Counted from the first letter of the stretch, positions 43,751 through 53,099 are shown. The stretch is DNA of 64,000 nt from 54-19 sp038210655 (GCA_038210655.1 JBBQWM010000013.1:62001-126000), one strand, 5' to 3'. Notes: generated by a model not told the origin, from the sequence alone. Translations and numbers: made by a program.

Positions 43751-43784
43751 GCGCAGTGTGCTGGAAGGCTCATTGCGCTATAAT
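43751..43784 (+). promoter_or_regulatory. possible promoter/operator of the two-component genes
   Basis: An inverted repeat GCGCAGTG (43751-43758) and CATTGCGC (43771-43778) with one mismatch spans the -35 region before TATAAT at 43779-43784, 50 bases upstream of the kinase ATG. It might be an autoregulatory site. Confidence 0.4.
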
Positions 43785-43833
43785 ATTATTTAAATTAATT
43801 TAGCTGAAAATTTCAAAATGGAGAGGTTAGAGT

Positions 43834-46134
43834 ATGTCAGGCTCAAAAATTAGGCTCAAAGATTATCTTCCAGAAGCTTCTACTAAAAACCATCTAACCT
43901 CAGCCTTATCTCGCACCCGTATCTCAAAAGGTGATTTAACACTGAACGGTACACCTTTAAGGATCGTTCAGGGAGTTTGCGCCTTTTTGAGCTTCCTTAG
44001 CCTGATAGTTTGTATTATCAGCATCCCACTGACCCTGACCTATTATGACCCATTATGTTCCACCCTTAATGGGCCTTGCTCAGGACAACTTACCTCTGCC
44101 GAGCTCCAGTCACTTAGCTCTATCGGCCTTTCCCAACAGGGCTATACCAATTTCCTGGTTGGCGACCTGATTTTACAGTATCTCCTTTCGCTGGCTTTGG
44201 CCTTTCTGCTTTTCTGGCGCAAACCCAATCATATTTATAGTCTTCTCTGGGCCACTTCCTGGCTGATGATGGCATCCTTCCCCTTCACTGCGGCTTTTGT
44301 CAACCTGGGGCCAGTGGAATGGCATCTACCAATGTTGGTTTTTTCCAGCCTGGGCTTCTGGTTGGTCTGGTTAGGGTTTTACCTATTTCCGAATATGCGC
44401 TTTGCCCCGGTCTGGTCATGGTTTGGCCTGGCTTTCTATGTGGTATTTCATATAATTTATAATATTGCATCCGGGGGGAAGTTTTCTGGCGGTCTTGGAG
44501 ATTTTTGGCTAACTCAACTGGCTTTTATAGTCCTGCTGAGTGGAGGCTTGGTTTCCCAGACTTACCGCTATTTTTGGGTAAGTGACCAGCTTCAACGCCA
44601 GCAGACCAAATGGGTGCTTTACGGTCTAGGTCTACTTTTTTTCTTCGGTCTACTTGTTAGCTTGCTACCAACTCTGTTACCGAACTTTACACAGCCGGGT
44701 TCCCTTTACAACCTCTTTATGGTGTCCGTCTTTAGCTTAATCCCCTATTTTATAGGTGGCGGGGTTGTGATTGGGATTTTGCGTTACCGCCTATGGGACA
44801 TAGACCTGATTATCAGCCGCACCCTCGTTTTTGTACTGTTGACAGGTTGTGTGGTTGGTCTCTACGCTTTGATTGTGCTGGGAGCAAACAGATTGTTTGG
44901 TCTTGGAACAAACAATCTGGCGGTTTCGCTATTAGCAACCGGGTTGATTGCGGTACTTTTTCAGCCACTCAGAACCGGGTTGCAACGCACCGTCAATCGG
45001 CTTTTATTTGGCAGACGCGATGAACCTTATAGCGTCCTGAGCGGGCTGGGGCAACGCCTTGAAACGATGAATTACCGGCCCGAAGCGGTCTTGCCAGAAC
45101 TGGTTGATAGTATTGCTAATGCCCTCAAACTGCCCTTTGTAGCGATTAAGCTGATTGGGCAAGAAAAAGTTGTGGCCGAAGCGGCGATGAGTACAAATGG
45201 ATTGAGCAGCCCTGTTTCTACCCCGGTCAGCCTCGCCCTAAGTTATCAGGGCGAAACGGTCGGCGAACTGTTGGTCAGTCCGCGCCGGGGCGAAGAACGC
45301 TTGGCCGGACGTGATTTGCAACTTTTGAAAGATTTAGCCCGCCAAATCGGGGTAGTGGTCTATAGTCTCAAACTCCTGGAGGATTTGCGGCAGTCCAATA
45401 CCGAACTAACCACCTCTAACCTTGATTTGCGCCGGGCCAGAGAAAAACTGGTGTTAGCCCGCGAGGAAGAACGCCGCAAACTACGCCGTGATTTGCACGA
45501 CGATTTAGCCCCGTCGCTGGCGGGACTGGCACTGAGCGCGGACGCTTTGACTGGCCTTATCGAGCAAAACCCTGCCGAGGCCAGAATTAAAAGCCAGGAA
45601 CTCTATACTTCTATCCGACGTTCAGTCGGTGACATTCGCCGTCTGGCCCACGAACTGCGCCCGCCCACGTTGGATGAGTTTGGCCTGGTAGCCGCCCTGC
45701 AAGAGCGTACCCAGCAGTTTAGTGCCGGAAATATGTTGGTGACATTAGAAGCGCCCGCTAATTTACCTCATTTACCGGCGGCAGTAGAAGTAGCCACTTA
45801 CCGGGTCGCGCAGGAAGCCTTGATGAATGTGGTACGTCATGCCGCCGCCCGGCACTGTCTGATTCGCCTGCTATACTCCCAAGAAAAAAGTAAGCAGGTT
45901 TCTAAAAACGAAGCCAAATTGACGCTTGAAATTAGTGACGATGGTCAGGGTTTACCAGCCAATCGCAACGGTTTACAGGGCGGGGTTGGGCTGCGTTCGA
46001 TGCGCGAACAGTCCGAGGAACTGGGCGGTATCTTTACAATTGAAAATGGGGCGAGTGGCGGCACGTTGGTGCGAATGGTTTTACCATTTGAGGGGAGTAA
46101 GCATAATGAGTCAGCTTCGCGTAATGATAGCTGA
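43834..46134 (+). CDS. membrane sensor histidine kinase, NarL/DesK type
   Basis: Residues about 45-345 contain about eight hydrophobic segments, forming an integral sensor region with no known ligand domain. A GAF-like region follows (EAVLPELVDSIANALKLPFVAIKLI). The HisKA_3 dimerisation motif reads REEERRKLRRDLHDDLAPSLAGLALS, with the phosphoacceptor His near residue 555, and the ATPase domain ends with SDDGQGLPANRNGLQGGVGLRSMREQSEELGG. It probably phosphorylates the response regulator encoded by the overlapping next gene. The start has GAGAGG upstream. Stimulus unknown. Confidence 0.92.
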   Translation: MSGSKIRLKDYLPEASTKNHLTSALSRTRISKGDLTLNGTPLRIVQGVCAFLSFLSLIVCIISIPLTLTYYDPLCSTLNGPCSGQLTSAELQSLSSIGLSQQGYTNFLVGDLILQYLLSLALAFLLFWRKPNHIYSLLWATSWLMMASFPFTAAFVNLGPVEWHLPMLVFSSLGFWLVWLGFYLFPNMRFAPVWSWFGLAFYVVFHIIYNIASGGKFSGGLGDFWLTQLAFIVLLSGGLVSQTYRYFWVSDQLQRQQTKWVLYGLGLLFFFGLLVSLLPTLLPNFTQPGSLYNLFMVSVFSLIPYFIGGGVVIGILRYRLWDIDLIISRTLVFVLLTGCVVGLYALIVLGANRLFGLGTNNLAVSLLATGLIAVLFQPLRTGLQRTVNRLLFGRRDEPYSVLSGLGQRLETMNYRPEAVLPELVDSIANALKLPFVAIKLIGQEKVVAEAAMSTNGLSSPVSTPVSLALSYQGETVGELLVSPRRGEERLAGRDLQLLKDLARQIGVVVYSLKLLEDLRQSNTELTTSNLDLRRAREKLVLAREEERRKLRRDLHDDLAPSLAGLALSADALTGLIEQNPAEARIKSQELYTSIRRSVGDIRRLAHELRPPTLDEFGLVAALQERTQQFSAGNMLVTLEAPANLPHLPAAVEVATYRVAQEALMNVVRHAAARHCLIRLLYSQEKSKQVSKNEAKLTLEISDDGQGLPANRNGLQGGVGLRSMREQSEELGGIFTIENGASGGTLVRMVLPFEGSKHNESASRNDS

Positions 46135-46750
46135 TGACCACCCGGTATTCCGGGATGGTATCAAGGCCATAATCCAACCCCTTGTTACAATGGAACTGGT
46201 GGCTGAAGCAACTACTGGCCTTGAAGCGGTACAACTGGCCGAAGAAGTGCAGCCGGACATAGTGCTGATGGATTTGAAAATGCCGGGGTTAAACGGAATA
46301 GAGGCCACCCGGCAGATTGTGCAGACCAGTCCACACATTCAGGTGTTAGTTTGCACCATGTTTGAGGATAGCCAATCGGTCTTTGCCGCGATGCGGGCCG
46401 GTGCGCGGGGCTATATTCTCAAAGATGCTACCGGCGCAGAAATTCTACGAGCGATCCAGGCAGTGGGTAACGGTGAGGCTATTTTTAGTCCGGCCATCGC
46501 TAACCAGGTGCTGGCTTATTTTAGTAACCCGCCTGCCGCAGTGCCAAAGCAAGTTTTTCCCGAACTGACCGAACGTGAGCGTAGTATTCTGGGTTTGATT
46601 GCCAAAGCCAAGAACAATAGTGAAATTGCCCGCCACTTAAACCTGAGCTTGAAAACCGTCAGCAACTATATTTCCAATATCTTTAGCAAGCTTCAGGTGG
46701 CTGACCGGGCGGAGGCGATTGTACGAGCGCGGGAAGCCGGGTTAGGATAA
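46106..46750 (+). CDS. NarL/LuxR-type response regulator
   Basis: The receiver domain starts VMIADDHPVFRDGIKAI, with acidic D10/D11 and the phosphoacceptor D56 in IVLMDLKMPG; GYILKDA contains the conserved Lys. The C-terminal LuxR helix-turn-helix reads LTERERSILGLIAKAKNNSEIARHLNLSLKTVSNYISNIFSKLQ. The ATG at 46106-46108 lies inside the kinase gene (29-base overlap), behind GAGGGGAG, so translation is coupled. It is the partner of the upstream kinase and probably controls transcription of unknown targets. Confidence 0.95.
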   Translation: MSQLRVMIADDHPVFRDGIKAIIQPLVTMELVAEATTGLEAVQLAEEVQPDIVLMDLKMPGLNGIEATRQIVQTSPHIQVLVCTMFEDSQSVFAAMRAGARGYILKDATGAEILRAIQAVGNGEAIFSPAIANQVLAYFSNPPAAVPKQVFPELTERERSILGLIAKAKNNSEIARHLNLSLKTVSNYISNIFSKLQVADRAEAIVRAREAGLG

Positions 46751-47146
46751 GCCTATATTCCCTCCAAATTTAGCCCCTCACTTAACTCCCCCGCGTAAAA
46801 TGAAATAATCTTTGGAAATTCCGCTTCAATTTTCGGGCAGGGTTGGGCTTGCCAGGCGGATTTTGCTCGATTATTTTCAGGACTTGCTGACGTACCTGGT
46901 GCGGTGAAACGTCCAGGCTGGTGAGCAAGCTTGAGGCGGTATTTTTTAAGTATAACGCTATCACGGCTCTAAAAGAGGACAGCCCAAACTTCAATTATTT
47001 AAAATGGCCTGTAAGAGTGTAATTTTTAGGGGATGTTATGCGTCTAGTATAGTGTAGAATGGAATTAGGCTAGATTGTGGACGTATTAGATTGGTTTTAA
47101 GAAACGTTTTAGGTAACGAGGCAAAGCACAGAAAGGAAACCTTATT
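46751..47146. other. intergenic region between response regulator and SIMPL gene
   Basis: Contains only the possible Clp-N fragment on the minus strand. No tRNA or strong terminator seen. Confidence 0.45.
46782..46994 (-). pseudogene. possible remnant of a Clp-N-like repeat
   Basis: A 70-codon frame with TTG start reads LKNTASSLLTSLDVSPHQVRQQVLKIIEQNP, resembling the second half of a Clp N-terminal repeat (VAARVLESLGVSxEQVRQxVL). Nothing of the AAA+ part is present and the first 20 residues do not fit. I regard it as a degraded fragment, or chance. Confidence 0.3.
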
Positions 47147-47908
47147 ATGAGCAATAAACGGGTACTATGGGTTAGTGGAGTGGCGCTGGTAGTAGTAATT
47201 TTGCTGGGGTTGGCGGTACTGGTGGTAGGACGCGGGGCGGACGGCAAAGTCCAGGCCCAGACTACCCCGGCCCCGGACGGTTATAGCGGCATCTCGGTAG
47301 AGGGAACCGGCGTAATTTTGGTCAAGCCCGATGTCGTAAAACTAACTGTCGGGATGGAGACGCGGGCGGCGACCGTTGGCGAGGCCCAAAAACAATCTGC
47401 CGACAAATCGGACAAAGTTACCGAAGCCCTTAAAAAGGCCGGGATCAAGCCGGAAGATCTAAAAACCACCGATTACAGCATTTACCCGGACTACGTTTAT
47501 CAGCAGAACCAACCGCCCAAACTGAATGGCTATATCGTCCGTAACACCCTCTCGATAGTCATTCGGGATACCAGCAAGGCCGGAGAGGTTATCGATGCGG
47601 CGGGCGCTGCCGGAGCGACCCAGATCGGCGGCATCAGCTTTACGCTAGAAAACAACGCCGACGCGCTCAAGCAAGCTCGTAGCGCTGCGATGGACAATGC
47701 CAAACAGAAGGCCGATCAATTGGCGACTGGTGGCAAAGTAACGGTCGGCAGCGTTATCAAGATTGTCGAGCAGAGCGAGAATGTACCAGTTCAGCCTCGG
47801 CAAGCGGCGGGCGCTGTGGCGGCCCCGGCCCTCAGCCAGACCGTGATCGAGAGCGGTCAGTTCCAGGTTATCGTAAACGTTCAAGTCACTTACGCCATCA
47901 ATAAATAA
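47147..47908 (+). CDS. SIMPL-domain (DUF541) secreted protein
   Basis: An N-terminal hydrophobic segment (VLWVSGVALVVVILLGLAVLVVG) acts as signal or anchor. The SIMPL domain is evident: ISVEGTGVILVKPDVVKLTVGMETRA, KKAGIKPEDLKTTDYSIYPDY, GYIVRNTLSIVIRD, GGISFTLEN, AMDNAKQKADQLA and a final QVIVNVQVTYAI. Such proteins form oligomers in the periplasm or outside; functions vary and are not known here. AAAGGAAA upstream supports the ATG. Terminator follows; convergent with the GGDEF gene. Confidence 0.9.
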   Translation: MSNKRVLWVSGVALVVVILLGLAVLVVGRGADGKVQAQTTPAPDGYSGISVEGTGVILVKPDVVKLTVGMETRAATVGEAQKQSADKSDKVTEALKKAGIKPEDLKTTDYSIYPDYVYQQNQPPKLNGYIVRNTLSIVIRDTSKAGEVIDAAGAAGATQIGGISFTLENNADALKQARSAAMDNAKQKADQLATGGKVTVGSVIKIVEQSENVPVQPRQAAGAVAAPALSQTVIESGQFQVIVNVQVTYAINK

Positions 47909-47923
47909 ATAACCTTTCTCACG

Positions 47924-47968
47924 AAAACGGGCCGGGTAGCTTTTCAAGGCTATCCGGCCCGTTTTTTG
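47924..47968. terminator. bidirectional intrinsic terminator between convergent genes
   Basis: AAAACGGGCCGGGTAGC and its near-complement GCTATCCGGCCCGTTTT form a long stem around 11 bases, with A-run before and T-run after (TTTTTT), so it can serve both the SIMPL gene and the GGDEF gene. Confidence 0.9.
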
Positions 47969-47973
47969 AGTTG

Positions 47974-50349
47974 CTAACCAAAGTTGAGAAAATCCAGGCT
48001 GCCTTTGTCCAGGAGGTAAAGCAGGGTAGAAGTCAGGGTCGGGTCGAACTTCCGATGGATGTCCTGTTCCAATGCGTGACGGCAACTGGCCCGGTCGAGG
48101 GCAGGACGGTAGGGGCGAGACTGGCTCATAGCGACCAGGGCCGAGCTTACCCCCAGCAAGCGGGCCGCAAAAGGAATATTCTCATCCGCCAGTTGGAAAG
48201 GATAGCCGGTTCCATCAAAGTGTTCGCGGGGATGCCGCAATGCCACCAGCGTACCGGGCGGCAAGTGCGTTTCGAGCATTGAAGCCAGATCAGCGGCTTC
48301 GATTGGACAGTGCTGAATGAGGGTCCAATCCTGGGCCGAAAGTGGCCCGCTAGAGTTACAAAGTGCTTCGGGTAAGCTCAGACGACCCAGGTTTAAAAGC
48401 CAGGCCGCCGCCTGGATCGTGTTGCTTTCAAGCTGACTTAGATTGAATTGCGCCGCTAAAAGCTGAACGAGCCGAACCAACTTTTCGGCCTCCCCGCTCA
48501 AGTAAGGTTCGCGCAGTTCAACCAGATGGGCCACCAATCGCAAGCTCTCCCACAAACCTTTTTCCCAATGCGCCGCCTGCCTCATATTTTCGAGCAATTG
48601 TTGCGAACTGTTTTCAAGCTGGCGATATAAATCGTCCACCACCGCGCTTTCTTTGTCGGGCTGGTCTTCGGTTGACCACTGCGAGAGGCGCTCTAATTCT
48701 ACGTTTACGGAGGTGATTGGCACATTAGCCTCGACAGATAGTTCGACCTGATTAGAATCGGTTTCCAATGTGCCGGGTAGCCGCGCATCTGGCCCAATTC
48801 GGACTTGATCGCGTTGCCGCTTGGCTACAAACAAAGCCGCATCAGCCTGGGTAAGCAAGTCACGGGCCGAAATAGCATCTTCGGGATAGATGGCGGCTCC
48901 CACGCTGACACTAAGGCGTATTTCTTTGCCGCCTTCCAGCACCAGCGGCGTATTACGGATCGCTCTCCAGGCTTTTTCGGCCACAACTTCCAGGCCAAAA
49001 GGGGTACAACGAGGCAAGATCACACTAAATTCGTCACCCCCATAGCGGGCGACCACATCCGCCTCGCGCACAGTGTGACGGATCAAGTTGGCAAGATGGC
49101 GCAAAGCAGCATCCCCGGTCGTATGCAAATATTGATCGTTGATCGCTTTGAGGTTATCCATATCGATCATAATCAGACCGAGTCGGTAGCCTTCGTGACT
49201 GGCCCGATGGAGTTGAGCGGGTAATTCACGGTCAAAATAATTTCGGTTGTAAACTCCGGTCGGGTTGTCGAACTCCGCCGACATCTGCTTTTCTTCATAA
49301 CGCAAGCTGTTGAACAGGGCCTGAGCAAATAGAGCCGCCAGTTTTTCGAGCAGCGACCGGCGCAAGTAATCTTCCTCGTAGGAACTAGCTCTTCGTGTAC
49401 CCAGGGCCAGTGTTCCAATCAGTCGCTTTTTGGTGACAAGCGGTATTATTATCTGAGATTGAAACTGCTCATCAAAAACGGTAAAATCACCCTGAGCCGG
49501 GTCGGTCTGCCACTTACCTATAATAATTTCCTGGCGCGTTACGGCCTCTTCCAGAGGGCTACCCACCAGCGGCAAGTCCTTCAACTGGCTACGACGAGCC
49601 AGGTCGGGCGGCGCATTCCAGACGAAAGTTGGATGGTACATCTGATTCTGGTAGGACACTTGAGCCAGAATAGCTCGATCAACTGCCACAAGTTCGCCTA
49701 ACCCATTAATAAAGGTTTGGAAAAGTTCTTCACTGTTCAGACTGGCTGCCAGCGAAACCGCCATCTCGTTGACCAGACTCATATCATCAAAAGCATCCTT
49801 TAAATCTTCAAAGCGTTGCGCGTCAATCAGGGCGATTGCGGTTAGTTCAGCCAGCGCTCGCAGATATTGCCGATCTAAGACCGAAAACCGTTGACGGCCC
49901 CCTGCTATTAAGTAACCGAGGCGGTGGTTTGGCGTGCGGGTCGGCACAATATAAAGCAGCGAAGAGTCCAGCAGGTTTTGGATCGGCTCGTCCAACTGCT
50001 TCGGCCCCAGCAGCCTGGGTTGTTCGAGCTGGTCAAAAAAAGTTGAGGGCAGCTTTGCCAGTAAACTGCTATCCTCGTAAGCTTCCAGGGCTGGATTTTT
50101 GCGACCAACAATAAACAATTGCTGGTCGGTTAGCTCGTCTATTAGCAAAAGACTACTAAAATTTAAATTGGGGACAATTTTGAAGACAGCACTTGCAACC
50201 GCCTCGGCTACCACTCGGCGACTTTGAGCGCGTAAAAGTACCGGCGTAAAAGCCAATAATTCGGATAACTGAGGATCAACCGTTAGCTCGGCCTCATCCC
50301 CGTTATTGTCGTGGTCATCCTCACCCACGTTTAAACTATCTGTATTCAT
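47974..50349 (-). CDS. GAF-GGDEF-HD-GYP signalling protein with altered HD motif
   Basis: Two GAF-like segments in residues about 20-330 (one with LLYIVPTRTPNHRLGYLIAGGRQRFSVLDRQYLRALAEL). A GGDEF domain follows (GVYNRNYFDREL, LIMIDMDNLKAIND) with an intact VARYGGDEFSVIL near residue 440, so c-di-GMP synthesis is likely. The C-terminal 190 residues resemble an HD-GYP domain, but AxLHDIGK is AAWLLNLGRL and HHE is degenerate before HFDGTGYPF, so hydrolysis is unlikely. No membrane segment. It is predicted to be a cytosolic cyclase regulated by ligands through GAF domains. Its start is ATG 50347-50349. Confidence 0.9.
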   Translation of the reverse strand: MNTDSLNVGEDDHDNNGDEAELTVDPQLSELLAFTPVLLRAQSRRVVAEAVASAVFKIVPNLNFSSLLLIDELTDQQLFIVGRKNPALEAYEDSSLLAKLPSTFFDQLEQPRLLGPKQLDEPIQNLLDSSLLYIVPTRTPNHRLGYLIAGGRQRFSVLDRQYLRALAELTAIALIDAQRFEDLKDAFDDMSLVNEMAVSLAASLNSEELFQTFINGLGELVAVDRAILAQVSYQNQMYHPTFVWNAPPDLARRSQLKDLPLVGSPLEEAVTRQEIIIGKWQTDPAQGDFTVFDEQFQSQIIIPLVTKKRLIGTLALGTRRASSYEEDYLRRSLLEKLAALFAQALFNSLRYEEKQMSAEFDNPTGVYNRNYFDRELPAQLHRASHEGYRLGLIMIDMDNLKAINDQYLHTTGDAALRHLANLIRHTVREADVVARYGGDEFSVILPRCTPFGLEVVAEKAWRAIRNTPLVLEGGKEIRLSVSVGAAIYPEDAISARDLLTQADAALFVAKRQRDQVRIGPDARLPGTLETDSNQVELSVEANVPITSVNVELERLSQWSTEDQPDKESAVVDDLYRQLENSSQQLLENMRQAAHWEKGLWESLRLVAHLVELREPYLSGEAEKLVRLVQLLAAQFNLSQLESNTIQAAAWLLNLGRLSLPEALCNSSGPLSAQDWTLIQHCPIEAADLASMLETHLPPGTLVALRHPREHFDGTGYPFQLADENIPFAARLLGVSSALVAMSQSRPYRPALDRASCRHALEQDIHRKFDPTLTSTLLYLLDKGSLDFLNFG

Positions 50350-50684
50350 TTACCCACTACACCATTCCACTACACTGCCCTTGTCTGCAATTTAACCGGG
50401 TGGCTTCTAAGGCTTATGGGATAAAGACCTGAAGCAAGAAGAATTATATCAATTATAATATATAATTGGTGTTAAAGCAAAGGTATTTGATCGGTTTAAG
50501 CCAAAGGTACTATCACTATTTATAGTACTTTTACCGCAAACTCAAGTAGTACCCCTAGCCACTCCTAGCTAAACCACTTTATAAGCTCATGTTAGGCAAT
50601 CTTACCGATATAGGGTAGGCTACCAGCTTCAAACTCTACTGAAAGCTAATCACTCTAAACGATTTATTATTGACTTTAATAAAA
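50350..50684. other. AT-rich intergenic region with a 19-base palindrome
   Basis: Contains CAATTATA-ATA-TATAATTG (50450-50468), a perfect palindrome that also provides -10-like hexamers on both strands. It lies 100 bases upstream of the GGDEF gene start and may be its promoter or operator. No gene seen. Confidence 0.45.
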
Positions 50685-51326
50685 TCAAAGAGAGGGTGAT
50701 TGTTCTAGTCGTGCTAACCATTCGTGCGCCTGGGCTTGACGGGCAGTGGAATTTTGTTGATCGTCCGATCTGGAAAGGTAGAGTTGCAAGTCGGCGCGGG
50801 CTTCTTGAGGACGCTTTAGCCGCAGCCAGACCATAGCGCGATAGAAAGGGGCTTGTACACAGCCAGGGTCGAGTGCTAACGCCTGGGTTAGGGCGGTTAC
50901 GGCTTCTTCCAATTGGCCTAATTGGAGCAGGGCTTGCCCTATGACGGTGTGGGCCGGGGCCAATTCGGGACACAGGGCCAACGCTCGTCGGGCATCTTCG
51001 AGCGCCCAGTTTGGTTTTTCGAGCAAAGCATAAACATAGGCTCGGTTTGCGTAAGAGTAAAAGTAAACTGGGTCATAGCTAACGGCCTGAGTGAAATCGG
51101 CCAGAGCAGCGTAATAATCAAGCAAATAGAGTCGGGCTACTCCCCGGTTATCCCAGACCAGGGCGCATTCCGGGGATAATGCTAACGCCGCACTATAATC
51201 GCCAATAGCTTCTTCAAAGCGTTCGGCTTCGGCGTAGAGATTGCCGCGCTCAACCAGCGGTTCAAAATCGAGCGGATGGGCGGCTATCTCGTTATTCAGT
51301 TTGGTTAGTTCGTGTTCTATATTCAC
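50685..51326 (-). CDS. TPR-repeat protein
   Basis: 213 residues composed of about five tetratricopeptide repeats: DFEPLVERGNLYAEAERFEEAIGDYSAAL, CALVWDNRGVARLYLLDYYAALADFTQAV, VYFYSYANRAYVYALLEKPNWALEDARRAL, LAPAHTVIGQALLQLGQLEEAVTALTQAL, and a last partial one. No signal or membrane segment, so it is a cytosolic scaffold or adaptor. It is the gene after the M24 peptidase on the same strand, 13 bases away, and probably cotranscribed. Partner unknown. Confidence 0.88.
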   Translation of the reverse strand: MNIEHELTKLNNEIAAHPLDFEPLVERGNLYAEAERFEEAIGDYSAALALSPECALVWDNRGVARLYLLDYYAALADFTQAVSYDPVYFYSYANRAYVYALLEKPNWALEDARRALALCPELAPAHTVIGQALLQLGQLEEAVTALTQALALDPGCVQAPFYRAMVWLRLKRPQEARADLQLYLSRSDDQQNSTARQAQAHEWLARLEQSPSL

Positions 51327-51339
51327 GTCACACGGTGCT

Positions 51340-52425
51340 TTACTTTATGATAACCAGTTCTTTGCTGATGCGCGGCATAACGATCACGCCGTCTTCGCCG
51401 ACCAATAAATCATCTTCGATCCGCACGCCGCCCCACTCGCTGATATACAAGCCTGGCTCGACCGTCAGCACCATCCCCGCTTCCAACAAACTATCGTCGG
51501 TCGGGGTGATAAAAGGGGCTTCGTGGACTTCTCGACCCAGGTTATGCCCGGTGCTATGCAGATAATATTCCAACATTCCGGCCTTCTCGAAGACCGCCCG
51601 CGAAACAGCATCGACGCTGTTGGCGACCACCCCCGCCCGGACTGCCTCGATCCCGGCCAGTTGCGATTCCAGCACCAAATTATAAACTTGCAATTGACGT
51701 TCGCTGGGCTGTTTACCGTTCCCACCGACGAAAATGGTGCGGGTAATATCGGCATTATAGCCGTTTAGCCGCGCCCCAAAATCGAAAGTTACCAAATCAC
51801 CCGATTCAATTATTTTATCGCTGGCCCGTCCGTGCGGCAGAGCGCCCCGTGCGCCACTGGCGACTATCGTATCAAAGGCCAGTGCGTCGGCCCCGAACTT
51901 TCGCATCGCAAATTCCAATTCCGACGCGGCTTCCCGTTCGCTCATGCCGGGTTTGAGCAAGCCTAGCATATGATCGAAAGCCTGGGCTGAAATATCCACC
52001 GCTTGCTGGATTGCTTCGACTTCCTGGCCGTCTTTGCGCTGACGCAGACGGCTAACTACCCCACTGGTCGGCACCCATTCTGTCCCGGTCTTGTCGGCCC
52101 AAAAGTGGTATTCGTTAAAGCTAAGGTGTTCGGCCTCGAAACCAACTTTTGCCAGCCCTAGCCGCTTAAACTCCGGCACGACCTGATCCTCGAAAGGCCG
52201 TTGCAGCCGGATTACCTGCCAGCCTGGGGCTTGCGAAGTAGCTTGCTCGACATAGCGCCCATCCGTAAAGAGTAACGCCTCGGTATCCGTCACCAGCAAA
52301 TAGCCAAAGCTACCCGTAAAGCCGCTCAGATAGGCCCGGTTTTCCGGCTTGCTTATAAAAAGGCTATCAAAAGATGGGGCGGCTTGCTTCAACTTCTCGC
52401 GCAGGGCGGACAGACGGTTGCTCAT
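51340..52425 (-). CDS. M24-family aminopeptidase P-like (Xaa-Pro) peptidase
   Basis: The N-terminal creatinase-like domain (PSFDSLFISKPENRAYLSGFTGSFGYLLVT) is followed by a pita-bread domain with the five metal ligands: VTFDFGARLNGYNADITRT (two Asp), HSTGHNLGREVHE (His), TVEPGLY (Glu) and VRIEDDLLV (Glu). It cleaves N-terminal residues before proline and is cytosolic. Length of 361 residues is usual for the short PepQ/YpdF-like group. Next gene downstream is the TPR protein, 13 bases away. Confidence 0.93.
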   Translation of the reverse strand: MSNRLSALREKLKQAAPSFDSLFISKPENRAYLSGFTGSFGYLLVTDTEALLFTDGRYVEQATSQAPGWQVIRLQRPFEDQVVPEFKRLGLAKVGFEAEHLSFNEYHFWADKTGTEWVPTSGVVSRLRQRKDGQEVEAIQQAVDISAQAFDHMLGLLKPGMSEREAASELEFAMRKFGADALAFDTIVASGARGALPHGRASDKIIESGDLVTFDFGARLNGYNADITRTIFVGGNGKQPSERQLQVYNLVLESQLAGIEAVRAGVVANSVDAVSRAVFEKAGMLEYYLHSTGHNLGREVHEAPFITPTDDSLLEAGMVLTVEPGLYISEWGGVRIEDDLLVGEDGVIVMPRISKELVIIK

Positions 52426-52473
52426 TTATTACTCTCTCCTTATTGCTCTTTTTGTTAGTCCGAACGGTTTTAG

Positions 52474-52553
52474 AGTCTATCGAAAAATCTATGGGCGGAG
52501 CCATATCCAACAAAATACCCCTTACTTGTTAGACCTTGCTCCGCCAGTGGATT
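52474..52553. repeat. inverted-repeat element with GGCGGAGC ends
   Basis: TCTATGGGCGGAGC at 52488-52501 and GCTCCGCCAGTGGA at 52539-52552 are inverted with two mismatches around about 37 bases. A related fragment lies at 25847-25890. It resembles a degraded miniature element. Confidence 0.6.
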
Positions 52554-52559
52554 ATCATG

Positions 52560-53099
52560 TTAATTCTTTAGGATTGTAAACTGACTCGGCCCTCGCCCCG
52601 CTCTGGGAGCCATTATTTCATATAGACGCGAACTAAAACGTACTACTTTACCGGCAGGCGTAACCGCTGCATGGCGGGTCATACCTTCGACGCACAATTT
52701 TTGGCTGGTCTCATTATATATCTGGTAGCCAAAGATGCAACTGGCTCGTGCGACTTTTTCCAGCCAAACCCTTACCACAATCTGATCGTCGTAACGGGCC
52801 GGGCTGAGGAATTTTGTCCCAAGTTCTGTCACCATAAAGCCGTAGCCGTCCCGCTCAATTTCCAGGTACGGATAGCCAACCTCCCGACAATATTCGCCCC
52901 GCCCGACCTCAAACCAAATAATATAATTGGCATGATAAACCACGCCCTGCGCATCGGTCTCAGCATAGCGGGGCCTCAACCGCGCCTCAACGACAAAGGG
53001 AGGAGGGGAGAGGGGGGAGGGATGAGGGATGAAGGATGAGGGATGAAGCGTCGGGTCTGAACTTTCTCTACTATTCTCCAGATTTTCGCTCTCACTCAT
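52560..53099 (-). CDS. acyl-CoA thioesterase (4HBT, hot-dog fold) with repeat-derived N-terminus
   Basis: The 4HBT domain reads LRPRYAETDAQGVVYHANYIIWFEVGRGEYCREVGYPYLEIE, with the catalytic Asp in the DAQGVVYHANY motif, then GTKFLSPARYDDQIVVRVWLEKV. It probably hydrolyses acyl-CoA or a similar thioester. The first 30 residues, including LHPSSFIPHPSPLSPPP, come from heptamer repeat DNA at 53014-53045 and are absent from usual family members. ATG 53097-53099 is chosen because AGGGGG lies 8 bases upstream. The next upstream gene ends 37 bases before. Confidence 0.9.
   Translation of the reverse strand: MSESENLENSRESSDPTLHPSSFIPHPSPLSPPPFVVEARLRPRYAETDAQGVVYHANYIIWFEVGRGEYCREVGYPYLEIERDGYGFMVTELGTKFLSPARYDDQIVVRVWLEKVARASCIFGYQIYNETSQKLCVEGMTRHAAVTPAGKVVRFSSRLYEIMAPRAGRGPSQFTILKN
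53014..53045. repeat. GGGATGA heptamers within the thioesterase gene
   Basis: Four GGGATGA-like units (GGGATGA, GGGATGA, AGGATGA, GGGATGA) cover about 53018-53045, encoding HPSSFIPHPS on the minus strand. A related ATCCTTCATCCTCATCCC lies opposed at 53126-53143, at the end of the next gene. Confidence 0.85.
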
